A stretch of DNA of 64,000 nt from Nocardia sp. NBC_00565 (GTDB lineage: Bacteria > Actinomycetota > Actinomycetes > Mycobacteriales > Mycobacteriaceae). Shown piece by piece: positions 43,557 to 51,675 of this stretch. The stretch lies in NCBI RefSeq assembly GCF_036345915.1, contig NZ_CP107785.1, positions 2,294,001 through 2,358,000 of the forward strand, read 5' to 3'. The first letter of the stretch is position 1. The number at the start of each line of letters is the position of its first letter. Position numbers and translations under genes: made by a program. A model generated the notes under the pieces. It saw only the letters and a program-made list of their open reading frames with translations. It searched no databases and was not told the DNA's origin.

Positions 43557-44918
43557 TCAGTCTTCCGGCGCGAGAGTCGCGGTCCGGTCCCGGCTGTGGG
43601 AAAAGAAGCCGCGTTCGATGATTGTGGCCATCAGATCCACCACCTGGTCGTGAGTCAGCGGGGTCTCGATCTCCTGGGATGCGCGCGCCAGTCGCTCCAA
43701 GATCGCTCGAAAGACCAGGACCGCACCGATCGGGTCGAAGGGGAAGCCCGGCCGGTCGACGGTGCTGAGGTAGTCGAGGATGGCGGAGTCCGTCATGGCT
43801 TCGCCGTATACGCCCAGGTCCGCGACCAGCGATCGCTCGGCGGTGCGTTCGGTCCACACGTCGATCGATCCGCCGAACTGTGTCTCGAACTGCACGAAGC
43901 TGGACAGCCACGCGCGCAACGTCGCGCGATCGGTACTCGGTGGGGCGAGTTGGCGGAGTTCGTCGTCCAGCACGAGAGCCCGTGCGGCTGCCTCCGCACA
44001 GACTGTGAGAAGCAAATCCTGTTTCTCGTTGAAGTACTTGTAGAACGTTCCGCGTGCGTAACCGGCGGCGGCGACGATGTCGTCAACATTGGCACGGTAG
44101 TAGCCGCGGGCGGCGAACTGGGTTGCTCCGGCGGCGACCAGACGTTCGACGGTCTGGCGTGCCCTCTTGCTGATACCGGAGGTGCGCTCTTCGATCGACA
44201 ATCCCGATGCCGCCGGCGGGTGCGGGATACTGATGACCTGTGCGGAGTCGACGCGCAAGGGCAGGGTGTCGAACACACTCGGGGGAGTGTCCGGGAAGAA
44301 CATCAGTTGTAGAAAGACCGAGAGTGCGTCGACGACGGATTCGATGCTTCGGCCGTGCGCGCGGTCGGTGTGCAGGTAGAGATTCACCCGGTGGACAACG
44401 GCCATCATCGCCATGGCGGCGGACTCGGGGTCGAGTCCGCCGAGATCCGTATTCGCCAGGCGGCCCGCGAGTTGGTGCTGGTATCGACCGACGAATCGAT
44501 CGATCTCCGGTTGCACGACGCTCTCCGTCGCGGCGACATTGGCCCACTGCACGAACATCGTCGAGTAGCGCTCGAAGACCCAGCTCCACTCGCCGAGCCA
44601 CCAGTTCAAGTTGTCGAAACCCGTGGGCGTCGGGCCCAGCGCGCCGATACGCCGGGTGACGCGCAGCAGCGCGCTGCCGCATTCGTCCATCAGCTCCAGG
44701 AAGATCTCGTCTTTGCCTGGAAAATACTGATAGAGGGTAGCCCGGGAGACACCTGCTTCCTTGGCGATGGCATCCACCGAGGTGTTGAAGAAGCCGAGTT
44801 CGCCGAAGAGCCTGAGGGACACATCGACGATCTTGCGTCGTGTGTTGGTGCCCCGGCTGCCGATCTCGGGGCTGGACGGACCATAACTGGCCCGGCGCAG
44901 ACTTCGGTTCTCTGACAT
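43557..44918 (-). CDS. Tandem two-domain TetR regulator (Mce3R-like architecture)
   Basis: A 453-residue protein made of two complete TetR units in one chain. The first helix-turn-helix is at about residues 27-73 (SLRLFGELGFFNTSVDAIAK ... LYQYFPGKDEI), and the second at about 253-302 (GATQFAARGYYRANVDDIVA ... FYKYFNEKQDL). Each is followed by a helical ligand-binding domain. M. tuberculosis Mce3R, the repressor of the mce3 operon and of lipid-oxidation genes, has this rare layout. The gene lies upstream of the yrbE/mce operon on the same strand. It should bind asymmetric or doubled sites without needing a dimer. A GACTA-CTT-TAGTC palindrome just before its start may be an autoregulatory site. 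Confidence 0.92.
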   Translation of the reverse strand: MSENRSLRRASYGPSSPEIGSRGTNTRRKIVDVSLRLFGELGFFNTSVDAIAKEAGVSRATLYQYFPGKDEIFLELMDECGSALLRVTRRIGALGPTPTGFDNLNWWLGEWSWVFERYSTMFVQWANVAATESVVQPEIDRFVGRYQHQLAGRLANTDLGGLDPESAAMAMMAVVHRVNLYLHTDRAHGRSIESVVDALSVFLQLMFFPDTPPSVFDTLPLRVDSAQVISIPHPPAASGLSIEERTSGISKRARQTVERLVAAGATQFAARGYYRANVDDIVAAAGYARGTFYKYFNEKQDLLLTVCAEAAARALVLDDELRQLAPPSTDRATLRAWLSSFVQFETQFGGSIDVWTERTAERSLVADLGVYGEAMTDSAILDYLSTVDRPGFPFDPIGAVLVFRAILERLARASQEIETPLTHDQVVDLMATIIERGFFSHSRDRTATLAPED

Positions 44919-44952
44919 CAGTGACTACTTTAGTCGATGGTCCAGGTCCGGC

Positions 44953-45399
44953 TCACGTGTGCGTGACCGGCGAGTTGTATCCCTCGTCGAGCAAGAAGTC
45001 AGCGGAGCCGGCGAGGGCGGTTCCGCCTGTCTGACGGGCGCAGACGAGGTCGACGGTCACCAGCCGGCCGCTGCCTGTCGGCGTGCTCGACACCACGGTT
45101 CCGGTGCAGGTGAGGGTGTCGCCGGGCCAGACCTGCTCCCGGAACCGGATGCCGAATCGGCGGAGGTTCGCGGCGCCCAGCCAGTCGGTGGCAAATGTCG
45201 CGAGCAACGCGCCCTGATGCATTCCCTGAGAAAAGACCGAGGGAAATCCGGCGGCGGTGGCCATGGTGTCGTCGTAGTGCATCGGGTTGAGGTCGCCGGA
45301 CGCGCCGGAGTAGCGCACGAACATCTGCCGGGTCAACGGTCCGAAGGTGCGCGGTTCCGCGGTGGTGCCCACCTCGAGTGCGATGGCGTGTGTGGTCAC
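44953..45399 (-). CDS. MaoC-like (R)-specific enoyl-CoA hydratase
   Basis: A 148-residue hotdog hydratase. The catalytic hydratase-2 motif YSGASGD36-LNPMH41-YDD followed by AGFPSVFSQGMHQGALLA is present. It would add water to a trans-2-enoyl-CoA to give the (R)-3-hydroxyacyl-CoA. Its start overlaps the end of a second hotdog gene by four bases. Such pairs commonly form heterodimeric hydratases, as in ChsH1/ChsH2 and HadAB-type enzymes. It is the last gene of a kinase, hydratase, hydratase unit. Confidence 0.9.
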   Translation of the reverse strand: MTTHAIALEVGTTAEPRTFGPLTRQMFVRYSGASGDLNPMHYDDTMATAAGFPSVFSQGMHQGALLATFATDWLGAANLRRFGIRFREQVWPGDTLTCTGTVVSSTPTGSGRLVTVDLVCARQTGGTALAGSADFLLDEGYNSPVTHT

Positions 45400-45833
45400 G
45401 AAATCTTCTCCTTGGCGGCGGTCTCGATGAAGGTGGCACGCGCTTCCGCGACGAGTTCACCGTCGGGCGTGCGGAATTCGGTGGCTACCACCGCAAATCG
45501 CATGACGCCGCCGCGCTTACCCGGCTTCTCGAATCGGTCGAGGACTTTTTCCTGTGCTGTCAGGTGGTCGCCTACCTGGGGCAGCGTGCCATGGAAGATG
45601 TACTCCTGCTCTCCGTGCAGGAGTCGCTTGCGGTCGAATCCGACATTGACGCGAACACCGGCAGGCGCCCATTGTCCGGCGGTAACCAGAAAGGTCGGCG
45701 GAATGATTGCCTCAGCTCCGCTGTACGCGGGATTCTGCGACTGCATGGCGTTCGCGAACTCACGAATCTTTCCGCGTTCGATGATCACCTCCCACGGGGT
45801 GCCCACCGTTCCGATCGGTGCGGGTTCGTTCAT
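45396..45833 (-). CDS. MaoC-like/FAS1-type dehydratase partner subunit
   Basis: A 145-residue hotdog protein of the type that forms the non-catalytic half of heterodimeric MaoC hydratases: GKIREFANAMQSQNPAYSG, IIPPTFLVTAGQW and RLLHGEQEYIFHGTLPQVGD are typical. It lacks the D-x4-H pair of the active half, which is supplied by the overlapping downstream gene. AAGGAG lies nine bases before the ATG at 45833; the long upstream frame lies in the kinase gene. Together the two should hydrate a bulky enoyl-CoA. Confidence 0.88.
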   Translation of the reverse strand: MNEPAPIGTVGTPWEVIIERGKIREFANAMQSQNPAYSGAEAIIPPTFLVTAGQWAPAGVRVNVGFDRKRLLHGEQEYIFHGTLPQVGDHLTAQEKVLDRFEKPGKRGGVMRFAVVATEFRTPDGELVAEARATFIETAAKEKIS

Positions 45834-46936
45834 CGCGTAGTACTCCTTTGTTCGATTCGTTCGTCGAGGTACCGCCGGATCAGCTCGGCCGCTGCCGTCG
45901 GATAGGTGTGGGCGATCGCGGGTTCCAGCCCGTCCCGGATGAGCAGGACGGCAAGCTGGTTGGTGATCAGCGTCAGCACGAAAGCGGCGAGCAGCGTGTA
46001 GTAGCTGATATCGCCGGTCGGCCGGCCACCGAGCTGCTCGTAGCGGCGCACGATGTCGCGGTCGTCGGGCACCCCGTCGGGGCGGTGCAGGCCGATGCTT
46101 TCGCAGAGGAATCGCTCGAACATGAGCCACCAGCCGAGGTCGATATCGGGAGGCCCGGTGGTCGCGCCTTCCCAGTCGAACAGCGCGGCGACGGATAGGT
46201 CTTCGGCGAAGGACATGTTTCCCACCCGGGCATCTCCCCAGACGATGCCCTCGGCCGTCGTGGCAGGCATGTTCTCGACCAACTCGGCAAATGCCGCGGC
46301 GAGCAATTCGGGGTCGACCAGAAGAGTGTCCCGGCTGGTGCTGTACCAGCGACGCAGACTATCCAGGTAGCGCGCTATCGCGGAGCCTGGGCCGGGCGCG
46401 GCCAGTGCCCCGACATCGCCCGGGTCGCTGATGCGATGCAATGCGACCAAGGTACGTAACGCGTTGTCATACAGCAGCTCTCGCTCGTCGGCCGCGAGAT
46501 CCGCGGTCCACCCCGCTTTGTGCCAGCTCGGCACGTCCGAGGGTATGCGTCCGTCCACGCGGTCCATCAGATAGAAGGGCGCACCGAGCACCTCGGGATC
46601 GGGTTCCTGGGCGACGACATTCGGCATCGGCACGCCGCTATGTCGTCCGAGTCGGCGGATGACCTCGGCCTGCCGGATGGCGTCGGGCGTCATGAAGAGT
46701 TGATGGTCGGGCGCCTGCATCCGTAGCACGAGATCGCGGTGGGCCCGTTGTCCGTTCGGGCTCGTCCAGGACGCGGTAAAGAACACCGTTTTCCCGGAGT
46801 ATCCGGCGTTCGGCGCGGAGAAGTCCGAGATCTGGAAGTCTTCGTGGCCTCGCGGTGCGATGTGCGCGGCGGCCCAGCTCGTGAGCGTGCCACGCGCGTC
46901 CTCGTCGAGCCTGCCTCGCTGGGCGGTGTAACGCAC
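45830..46936 (-). CDS. APH-type phosphotransferase (ACAD10/11- and LvaA-like kinase fold)
   Basis: A 368-residue protein of the aminoglycoside phosphotransferase superfamily. The catalytic loop reads VWGD235-ARVGNM and the metal-binding segment FDWEGATTGPPDIDLGWW. Tryptophan replaces the usual histidine before the GD. Catabolic relatives phosphorylate hydroxyacyl-CoA intermediates, as LvaA does in levulinate breakdown; antibiotic resistance is not implied. I place the start at the GTG at 46936 because the ATG at 46990 lies inside the shared operator element. The gene overlaps the hydratase genes, so it probably acts on the same acyl-CoA. Confidence 0.82.
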   Translation of the reverse strand: MRYTAQRGRLDEDARGTLTSWAAAHIAPRGHEDFQISDFSAPNAGYSGKTVFFTASWTSPNGQRAHRDLVLRMQAPDHQLFMTPDAIRQAEVIRRLGRHSGVPMPNVVAQEPDPEVLGAPFYLMDRVDGRIPSDVPSWHKAGWTADLAADERELLYDNALRTLVALHRISDPGDVGALAAPGPGSAIARYLDSLRRWYSTSRDTLLVDPELLAAAFAELVENMPATTAEGIVWGDARVGNMSFAEDLSVAALFDWEGATTGPPDIDLGWWLMFERFLCESIGLHRPDGVPDDRDIVRRYEQLGGRPTGDISYYTLLAAFVLTLITNQLAVLLIRDGLEPAIAHTYPTAAAELIRRYLDERIEQRSTTR

Positions 46937-46981
46937 TTGAACCCACTTTCTCGGAAAACGTGTGGCCTCGATCGAACCAAA

Positions 46982-47002
46982 AGTGACCATTACTGTCAGA
47001 AT
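46982..47002. promoter_or_regulatory. Shared TGAC/GTCA operator motif, copy at divergent kinase/LLM promoter
   Basis: The element reads AG-TGAC, seven bases, GTCA-GAAT. It lies between the divergent APH-type kinase and LLM oxidoreductase genes. On the plus strand CAGAAT fits a -10 box (xANNNT) exactly six bases before the ATG of the LLM gene, implying a leaderless mRNA with the operator over the core promoter. Confidence 0.65.
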
Positions 47003-47008
47003 ATAGCT

Positions 47009-48061
47009 ATGAGTGAGCAAAAATCCAGGGATGTGAAGTCGTTGGGAAGGCTGGGTGCGTATGTGATCCCCGGCCGCGTGGCAGATCCGGGGCCGGCGCT
47101 GACGCAGGCGGTAGAAGCCGAACGGCTCGGGCTGGGCACCGTCTGGATCAGCGAGCGGTGGGGGGCCAAGGACTTCGGCGTCCTCGTCGGCGCGCTCAGT
47201 CAGGTCACCAGCGGGATCGACATCGCGGCGGGCGTGACTCACCTGAACTCGCGACATCCGGCCCTGCTCGCATCGATGGCGATGACCGCGCAAGCGCTGT
47301 CGGGTGGCCGCCTGATTCTCGGTGTCGGCCGGTCGGTCGCCGCCATGTGGCGGTCGGTCGGGCTGCCGGTGCCGACGAACCAGTCGCTGGCCGACTCCGC
47401 CGACATCTTCCGTCGGCTCTGCCGCGGGGAGAAGGTCAGCTACCGCGGGCCCGCGGGCGACTATCCCGCATTGCGCCTCAACGATGTGCCTGATCAGCCG
47501 GTGCCCCCGCTCGTTCTCGCGGCCATCGGACCGCGCGGTCTCGAGTTGGCGGGCCGCCACTTCGACGGTGCGATCCTGCATCCCTTCCTGACTCGAGAGG
47601 CGGTCGCCCGTTCGGTCGTTCGGATCCGCGACGCGGCTCGAGCCGCTGGTCGGGCACCCGATGCCGTGCGGATCTATGCGACCGTTGTCGTTGCCTCGCA
47701 ACTGGATCCGGCCGCCGAAGCGGCGACGGTCGCGGGCCGGGCGGTGAGCTATTACCAGATTCCGGGGCTCGGCGAGCAGCTTGCGCGGGTCAACGGCTGG
47801 GATCCGGGTCGGCTCGAAATCCTGCGCGCCCATCCCCAACTCGCCGGCGTGCGAGGTTCGGCGGACTCGGTTCGGACGACCGCGCAGCTGGCCGAGGCCG
47901 CGACCGCGCTGCCCACGCGGTGGATCACCGAAGCCGCGGCGGTGGGCACCGCGACAGAGTGCCGTGCGACGTTCGACCGATTCCTCGACGCGGGAGCTGA
48001 CGAATTGATCCTGCACGGCAGCACACCGGATCAGCTGGCGTCGGTCGTCGCGTCGAAGTAG
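47009..48061 (+). CDS. LLM-class (luciferase-like, F420-dependent type) oxidoreductase
   Basis: A 350-residue TIM-barrel protein of the luciferase-like family. Typical elements are TVWISERWGAKDFGVLVGALSQVTSGIDIAAGVTHLN split over strands 2-4, MAMTAQALSGGRLILGVG, and GPRGLELAGRHFDGAILHPFL. In actinomycetes most such proteins use F420 or FMN. No ribosome binding site precedes the ATG; the -10-like CAGAAT is six bases away, so translation is probably leaderless. The TGAC/GTCA element overlaps this promoter. It is a single gene, with another promoter copy following its end. The substrate is unknown. Confidence 0.9.
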   Translation: MSEQKSRDVKSLGRLGAYVIPGRVADPGPALTQAVEAERLGLGTVWISERWGAKDFGVLVGALSQVTSGIDIAAGVTHLNSRHPALLASMAMTAQALSGGRLILGVGRSVAAMWRSVGLPVPTNQSLADSADIFRRLCRGEKVSYRGPAGDYPALRLNDVPDQPVPPLVLAAIGPRGLELAGRHFDGAILHPFLTREAVARSVVRIRDAARAAGRAPDAVRIYATVVVASQLDPAAEAATVAGRAVSYYQIPGLGEQLARVNGWDPGRLEILRAHPQLAGVRGSADSVRTTAQLAEAATALPTRWITEAAAVGTATECRATFDRFLDAGADELILHGSTPDQLASVVASK

Positions 48062-48075
48062 AAGCTTGCGCCATA

Positions 48076-48095
48076 AGTGACATTACTGCCAGAAT
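48076..48095. promoter_or_regulatory. Shared TGAC/GCCA operator motif, copy before aldehyde dehydrogenase
   Basis: The element is AG-TGAC-ATTACT-GCCA-GAAT, nearly the same string as the copy 1.1 kb upstream. The CAGAAT end lies seven bases before the ATG at 48103, again placing a -10-like box at leaderless distance. Confidence 0.65.
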
Positions 48096-48102
48096 CTTGG
48101 GC

Positions 48103-49605
48103 ATGCGGGATGCTCGGCAACTCGCTCCGGCGTCAGTGCCGGCCACAGTTATGGACAGAGAGGCAGCGGTGCGCGCATACGAAGGGACCTACGTCGCGGG
48201 CAAGTGGCGTCCGACGGACGGACCGCGCATCGACGTGGTGTCGCCGGCCTCCGGCGCGCTGCTCGGCTGCGTGACCGAGGCGTCCGGTGACGATGTCGCG
48301 GCGGCCGTTGTGGCGGCCCGTGCGGCCTTGAACAGCGAGCCATGGGCGGCGACCACACCCACCGACCGAGCCGCGTTGTTGAACGGCTTGGCCGCTGGAC
48401 TGAAGCGCCGATCCGCCGAGTTCGCCGACCTGCTCTCCGCGGAGGTGGGCTCGCCGCGCAGCTTCGCGTCGTTCGGCCAGGTCGGATTTGCTATTGGAGT
48501 GTTCCGCTCACACGCGCGCATGCTGGAGCGTTTCGATTTCGAGGAGACTCGGCCGTCGGGCGCCGGGGGCGAGGTCCTGGTACGTCGTGTTCCGGTTGGT
48601 GTGGTCGGTGCGATCGTGCCGTGGAATGTCCCGCTGTTCGCTGCCGCGCTGAAGCTCGCACCAGCTCTCTCGGCGGGGTGCACCATCGTACTGAAGCCCG
48701 CGCCCGACGCTCCGCTGGGTCTGTCGATGCTGACCGAGGTGGTCGAGGAGGCAGGCCTGCCACCGGGGGTGATCAACATCGTCTCCGGCGGGGTGCAGAC
48801 GGGCGAGGCGCTGGTATCGCATCCGGAGGTGGACAAGGTGAGTTTCACCGGGTCCACGGCGGCGGGCAAGCGCATCGGCGCGGTCTGTGCCGCCGCGGTC
48901 CGGCGGTGTGCGCTGGAACTGGGCGGCAAGTCGCCGGCGATCGTCCTCGACGACACCCCGTTCGACGCCGAGACAATCGGTGGATTGGTCACCGGAGTGA
49001 TGGCCAATAACGGTGAGGTATGTGCGGCGCAGACGCGCATTCTGATCCCGGCCACGCGCTACGAGGAATTTCTGGATGTGTTCGGCGCGGCCGTGCGCGC
49101 GCTGCGGATCGGTGATCCGGCAGACCTGTCCACCGATGTCGGCCCGCTGATCAACCAGGCCGCGCTGCAGCGGGTCGAAGCCATGGTGTCGGCGGCGGTC
49201 GCGGCGGGCGCGCGGGTCGTCGCCGGCGGCGCCCGTCCCGATGGATTCGAGACCGGCTGGTATTACGCGCCGACCGTGCTGGCGGATGTCGACAACCAGA
49301 CGGCCATCGCCAGGAACGAAGTCTTCGGACCGGTGGCAGTGGTAATTCCCTACGCCGATGACGACGATGCCGTGCGTATCGCGAACGATTCCGACTACGG
49401 CCTCGCGGCGGCGGTCTGGTCCGCCGATCGAGCGCGCGCCGCTCGGGTGGCAGTGCGGCTGCGGGTCGGATCGGTCTCGATCAATTCGCCGGCCCCCGTG
49501 GATTTCGGCAGCCCGTTCGGCGGCTTCAAAGAGTCGGGAATCGGCAGAGAAGGCGGACCGGAAGGTATCGCGGGATTCCTGGAATCCCAGTCGATCATCT
49601 GCTGA
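48103..49605 (+). CDS. NAD(P)-dependent aldehyde dehydrogenase
   Basis: A 500-residue aldehyde dehydrogenase. The general base is E272 in CALELGGKSPA and the nucleophile is C307 in NGEVCAAQTR; PWNVPLFAAALKLAPALSAG and EVFGPVAVV are also typical. The ATG at 48103 is chosen as a leaderless start seven bases behind a -10-like CAGAAT; an ATG 16 codons later is an alternative. It is followed by an alcohol dehydrogenase, so the two may oxidise an alcohol to an acid in sequence. Both are probably under the shared TGAC/GCCA operator. Confidence 0.93.
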   Translation: MRDARQLAPASVPATVMDREAAVRAYEGTYVAGKWRPTDGPRIDVVSPASGALLGCVTEASGDDVAAAVVAARAALNSEPWAATTPTDRAALLNGLAAGLKRRSAEFADLLSAEVGSPRSFASFGQVGFAIGVFRSHARMLERFDFEETRPSGAGGEVLVRRVPVGVVGAIVPWNVPLFAAALKLAPALSAGCTIVLKPAPDAPLGLSMLTEVVEEAGLPPGVINIVSGGVQTGEALVSHPEVDKVSFTGSTAAGKRIGAVCAAAVRRCALELGGKSPAIVLDDTPFDAETIGGLVTGVMANNGEVCAAQTRILIPATRYEEFLDVFGAAVRALRIGDPADLSTDVGPLINQAALQRVEAMVSAAVAAGARVVAGGARPDGFETGWYYAPTVLADVDNQTAIARNEVFGPVAVVIPYADDDDAVRIANDSDYGLAAAVWSADRARAARVAVRLRVGSVSINSPAPVDFGSPFGGFKESGIGREGGPEGIAGFLESQSIIC

Positions 49606-49662
49606 CCGCCGACAGAACCATATGCCGTTGTCGATCCGACGGCGGTAGAAGAGAGGAACGTA

Positions 49663-50805
49663 ATGGAGACCACTGCCGCCGTGCTCTGGGAGCGCAACTC
49701 ACCGTGGTCGGTGGAGACAATCGAGCTGGATCCGCCGAAGGACGAGGAGGTGCTGGTAGAGCTGCACGCCTCGGGCATGTGCCATTCGGATGAGCACATC
49801 GTCACCGGCGATATGCCGTTCCAGCTGCCCTGTATCGGCGGCCACGAGGGTGCGGGCGTAGTGAAACAGGTCGGCTCGAGCGTTTCGTGGCTGAAGGAAG
49901 GCGATCACGTCGTGTTCGGCTTCATTCCGTCGTGCGGGCGCTGCCCGTCCTGCGCGACCGGCCACCAGAGTCTCTGCGATCTCGGTGCCAAGATTTACAG
50001 TGGCAGGCAGATTTTCGACGACACCGCCCGCCACCACGCCAGGGGGAAGGATCTCGCGCTCGCGTGCGGAGTCGGCTCCTTCGCCCATCACACGGTCGTG
50101 CACGAGGCCAGCTGCATCAAGATCGAGCCGCATCACCCGCTGGACCGGGCCTGCCTGCTCGGCTGCGGATTCGTCACCGGCTGGGGATCGGCTGTCTACG
50201 CCGCCGGCATCCGGCCGGGGCACAACGTCGTGGTTGCCGGTGTCGGTGGCATCGGTGCGGCCGCGGTCCAGGGCGCCCGGTTGTCCGGAGCGCGGACGAT
50301 CGTCGCGATCGATCCGTCCGAGTACAAGCGCGAGCAAGCGTTGAAGATGGGTGCCACTCACGTTGCGGCGTCCTGGGATGAGGCGCCCGGTGTCGTCAGC
50401 GAGGCGACCTGGAACCGCGGTGCCGACCGGTTCATCTGCGCCATGGGCGTGGGTGAGGGTCGCCTGGTCAAGAAGGCCTTGGCGATGACCGCCAAACGCG
50501 GCGAGCTCATCGTGACGAACATCCATCCGATGGCGGAGAACGAGATCTCGGTCAACATGATGGATTTGACCCTGACCGAGAAGCGGATCATCGGAACCCT
50601 GTACGGCTCGGCGAATCCGCGAGCCGATATCCCGAAGATCCTCGAGCTCTGGAGCGCCGGGCAAGTCGACCTCGATTCGGTGGTGACCAGGACCTATCCG
50701 CTGGAGAAGATCAACGACGGGTACGACGACATGCGCGGCGGCCGGAACCTCCGTGGCGTGCTCCGATACCCGGCTGCCGACGCACTGTCGCGGTCGGCTG
50801 AATAG
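49663..50805 (+). CDS. Zinc alcohol dehydrogenase, NDMA-dependent (mycofactocin-linked) type
   Basis: A 380-residue medium-chain alcohol dehydrogenase. The catalytic zinc ligands are C40 and H61-E62; the structural zinc set is C91, C94, C97 and C105. VVVAGVGGIGAAAVQGARLSGA binds NAD. The overall pattern (VLWE.N.PWSVE.IELDPPK, ASGMCHSDEH, IPSCGRCPSCATGHQSLCD, LTEKRIIGTLYGSANPR) matches the NDMA-dependent methanol/alcohol dehydrogenase group, whose tightly bound NADH is recycled through mycofactocin. GAGAGGAACGTA precedes the ATG. It forms an operon with the aldehyde dehydrogenase and a membrane protein. Confidence 0.92.
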   Translation: METTAAVLWERNSPWSVETIELDPPKDEEVLVELHASGMCHSDEHIVTGDMPFQLPCIGGHEGAGVVKQVGSSVSWLKEGDHVVFGFIPSCGRCPSCATGHQSLCDLGAKIYSGRQIFDDTARHHARGKDLALACGVGSFAHHTVVHEASCIKIEPHHPLDRACLLGCGFVTGWGSAVYAAGIRPGHNVVVAGVGGIGAAAVQGARLSGARTIVAIDPSEYKREQALKMGATHVAASWDEAPGVVSEATWNRGADRFICAMGVGEGRLVKKALAMTAKRGELIVTNIHPMAENEISVNMMDLTLTEKRIIGTLYGSANPRADIPKILELWSAGQVDLDSVVTRTYPLEKINDGYDDMRGGRNLRGVLRYPAADALSRSAE

Positions 50806-50814
50806 GAGCTCATC

Positions 50815-51609
50815 ATGGAATGGGACATGCCGGTGCACTCGAGTCCTACGGGGCCGTCCGCGGTGTTCACGATCGGTTGTTTGGTGATCCTCGTCGGCCT
50901 GATCGTGTGGTGGGCCCTGTCGGGCGAATCCAAACGTGGCCCGGCGCTTCCGCTGTTCATGCTGGGAACCGCGATCTCGGCGGTAGCGGTGGAACCGGTT
51001 TTCGACAACACGCTGCTCTATTGGTATCCCCCCGACAACGGACTGGGCGTCTTCGCGGCCTACGGCCGCACGGTGCCATGGTTCGTCCCGCTCGGGTACG
51101 CGTGGTTCTTCGGTGGAATCGCCTACGTCGTGTGGCGGTATCTGCAACTCGGTGTCGACCGGCGGCAGGTGTGGTGGACATTCGCCGTTGTCGCGCTGAT
51201 CGACGCGCTCGCGACCTCGCTGGCCGGCTGGCTCGACTTGAGCGGGTTCTACGGTCCACAGCCGTTCATGTTCGGCGGCGTGAACGTGTGGTTCGCCTTC
51301 GCGGACGCGACCGGCGTACTGGTCGGTGCCACCATTCTGTTTGTGCTTACGCCGCTGTTGTCGGGCCGAAACTGGTTGTGGCTCCTGGTTATTCCGTCGA
51401 TCTCCTACGGTGCGGTGCTCGGCGGAGTCTCCGGGCCGGTGACCCTCGGCCTGCATTCGGACTGGCCGACGCCGGTGCGTTGGCTGGCGGGTGCGGTGAC
51501 GATAGGTCTGTGCTGCGCCGTCATACACGGATGCTCGTATCTCACCGCCGGGGCACGTCCCACCGAGTTGTGGGCTGAGAAGGGCAGCCGGGAATCGGCG
51601 TCCTCGTAG
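50815..51609 (+). CDS. Polytopic membrane protein, AveC-like (tentative)
   Basis: A 264-residue integral membrane protein with about seven hydrophobic helices and short loops. Conserved-looking loop motifs are EPVFDNTLLYWYPP after helix 2 and VPWFVPLGYAWFFGG. The layout resembles actinobacterial proteins annotated as AveC-like spirocyclases, and a second similar protein is encoded near 60 kb, but the match is by pattern only. GGAGCTC precedes the ATG, nine bases after the alcohol dehydrogenase. It may act on or transport the lipophilic substrate at the membrane, and no catalytic residues can be named. Confidence 0.6.
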   Translation: MEWDMPVHSSPTGPSAVFTIGCLVILVGLIVWWALSGESKRGPALPLFMLGTAISAVAVEPVFDNTLLYWYPPDNGLGVFAAYGRTVPWFVPLGYAWFFGGIAYVVWRYLQLGVDRRQVWWTFAVVALIDALATSLAGWLDLSGFYGPQPFMFGGVNVWFAFADATGVLVGATILFVLTPLLSGRNWLWLLVIPSISYGAVLGGVSGPVTLGLHSDWPTPVRWLAGAVTIGLCCAVIHGCSYLTAGARPTELWAEKGSRESASS

Positions 51610-51630
51610 CGAGTCGAACGGCGGGGCGAG

Positions 51631-51667
51631 GGACAGTGGGGAGCGCTCGGCGCGTTGCCCACTGTCC
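51631..51667. terminator. Bidirectional terminator between convergent genes
   Basis: Perfect 10-bp arms GGACAGTGGG and CCCACTGTCC enclose a 17-base loop that can itself pair in part. It lies in the 66-base gap between the membrane protein gene and the convergent SDR gene. Confidence 0.65.
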
Positions 51668-51675
51668 GGCTCAGG

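Noticed and set aside
43557..44918. Tandem TetR gene as two genes fused by a sequencing error
   Set aside because: The frame is continuous with a normal inter-domain linker, and two-domain TetR proteins are known near mce operons.
45830..46936. Aminoglycoside resistance gene
   Set aside because: The APH fold is broad; genetic context with MaoC hydratases points to a catabolic kinase.
46937..48016. N-terminal extension of the APH-type kinase through the LLM gene region
   Set aside because: The extension is antisense to a clear LLM oxidoreductase and passes through the shared operator; the GTG at 46936 gives a normal kinase length.
49699..51528. 609-codon minus-strand frame opposite the alcohol dehydrogenase and membrane protein
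   Set aside because: The two plus-strand genes have clear zinc and membrane motifs; the antisense frame has only low-complexity Arg/Asp/His sequence.
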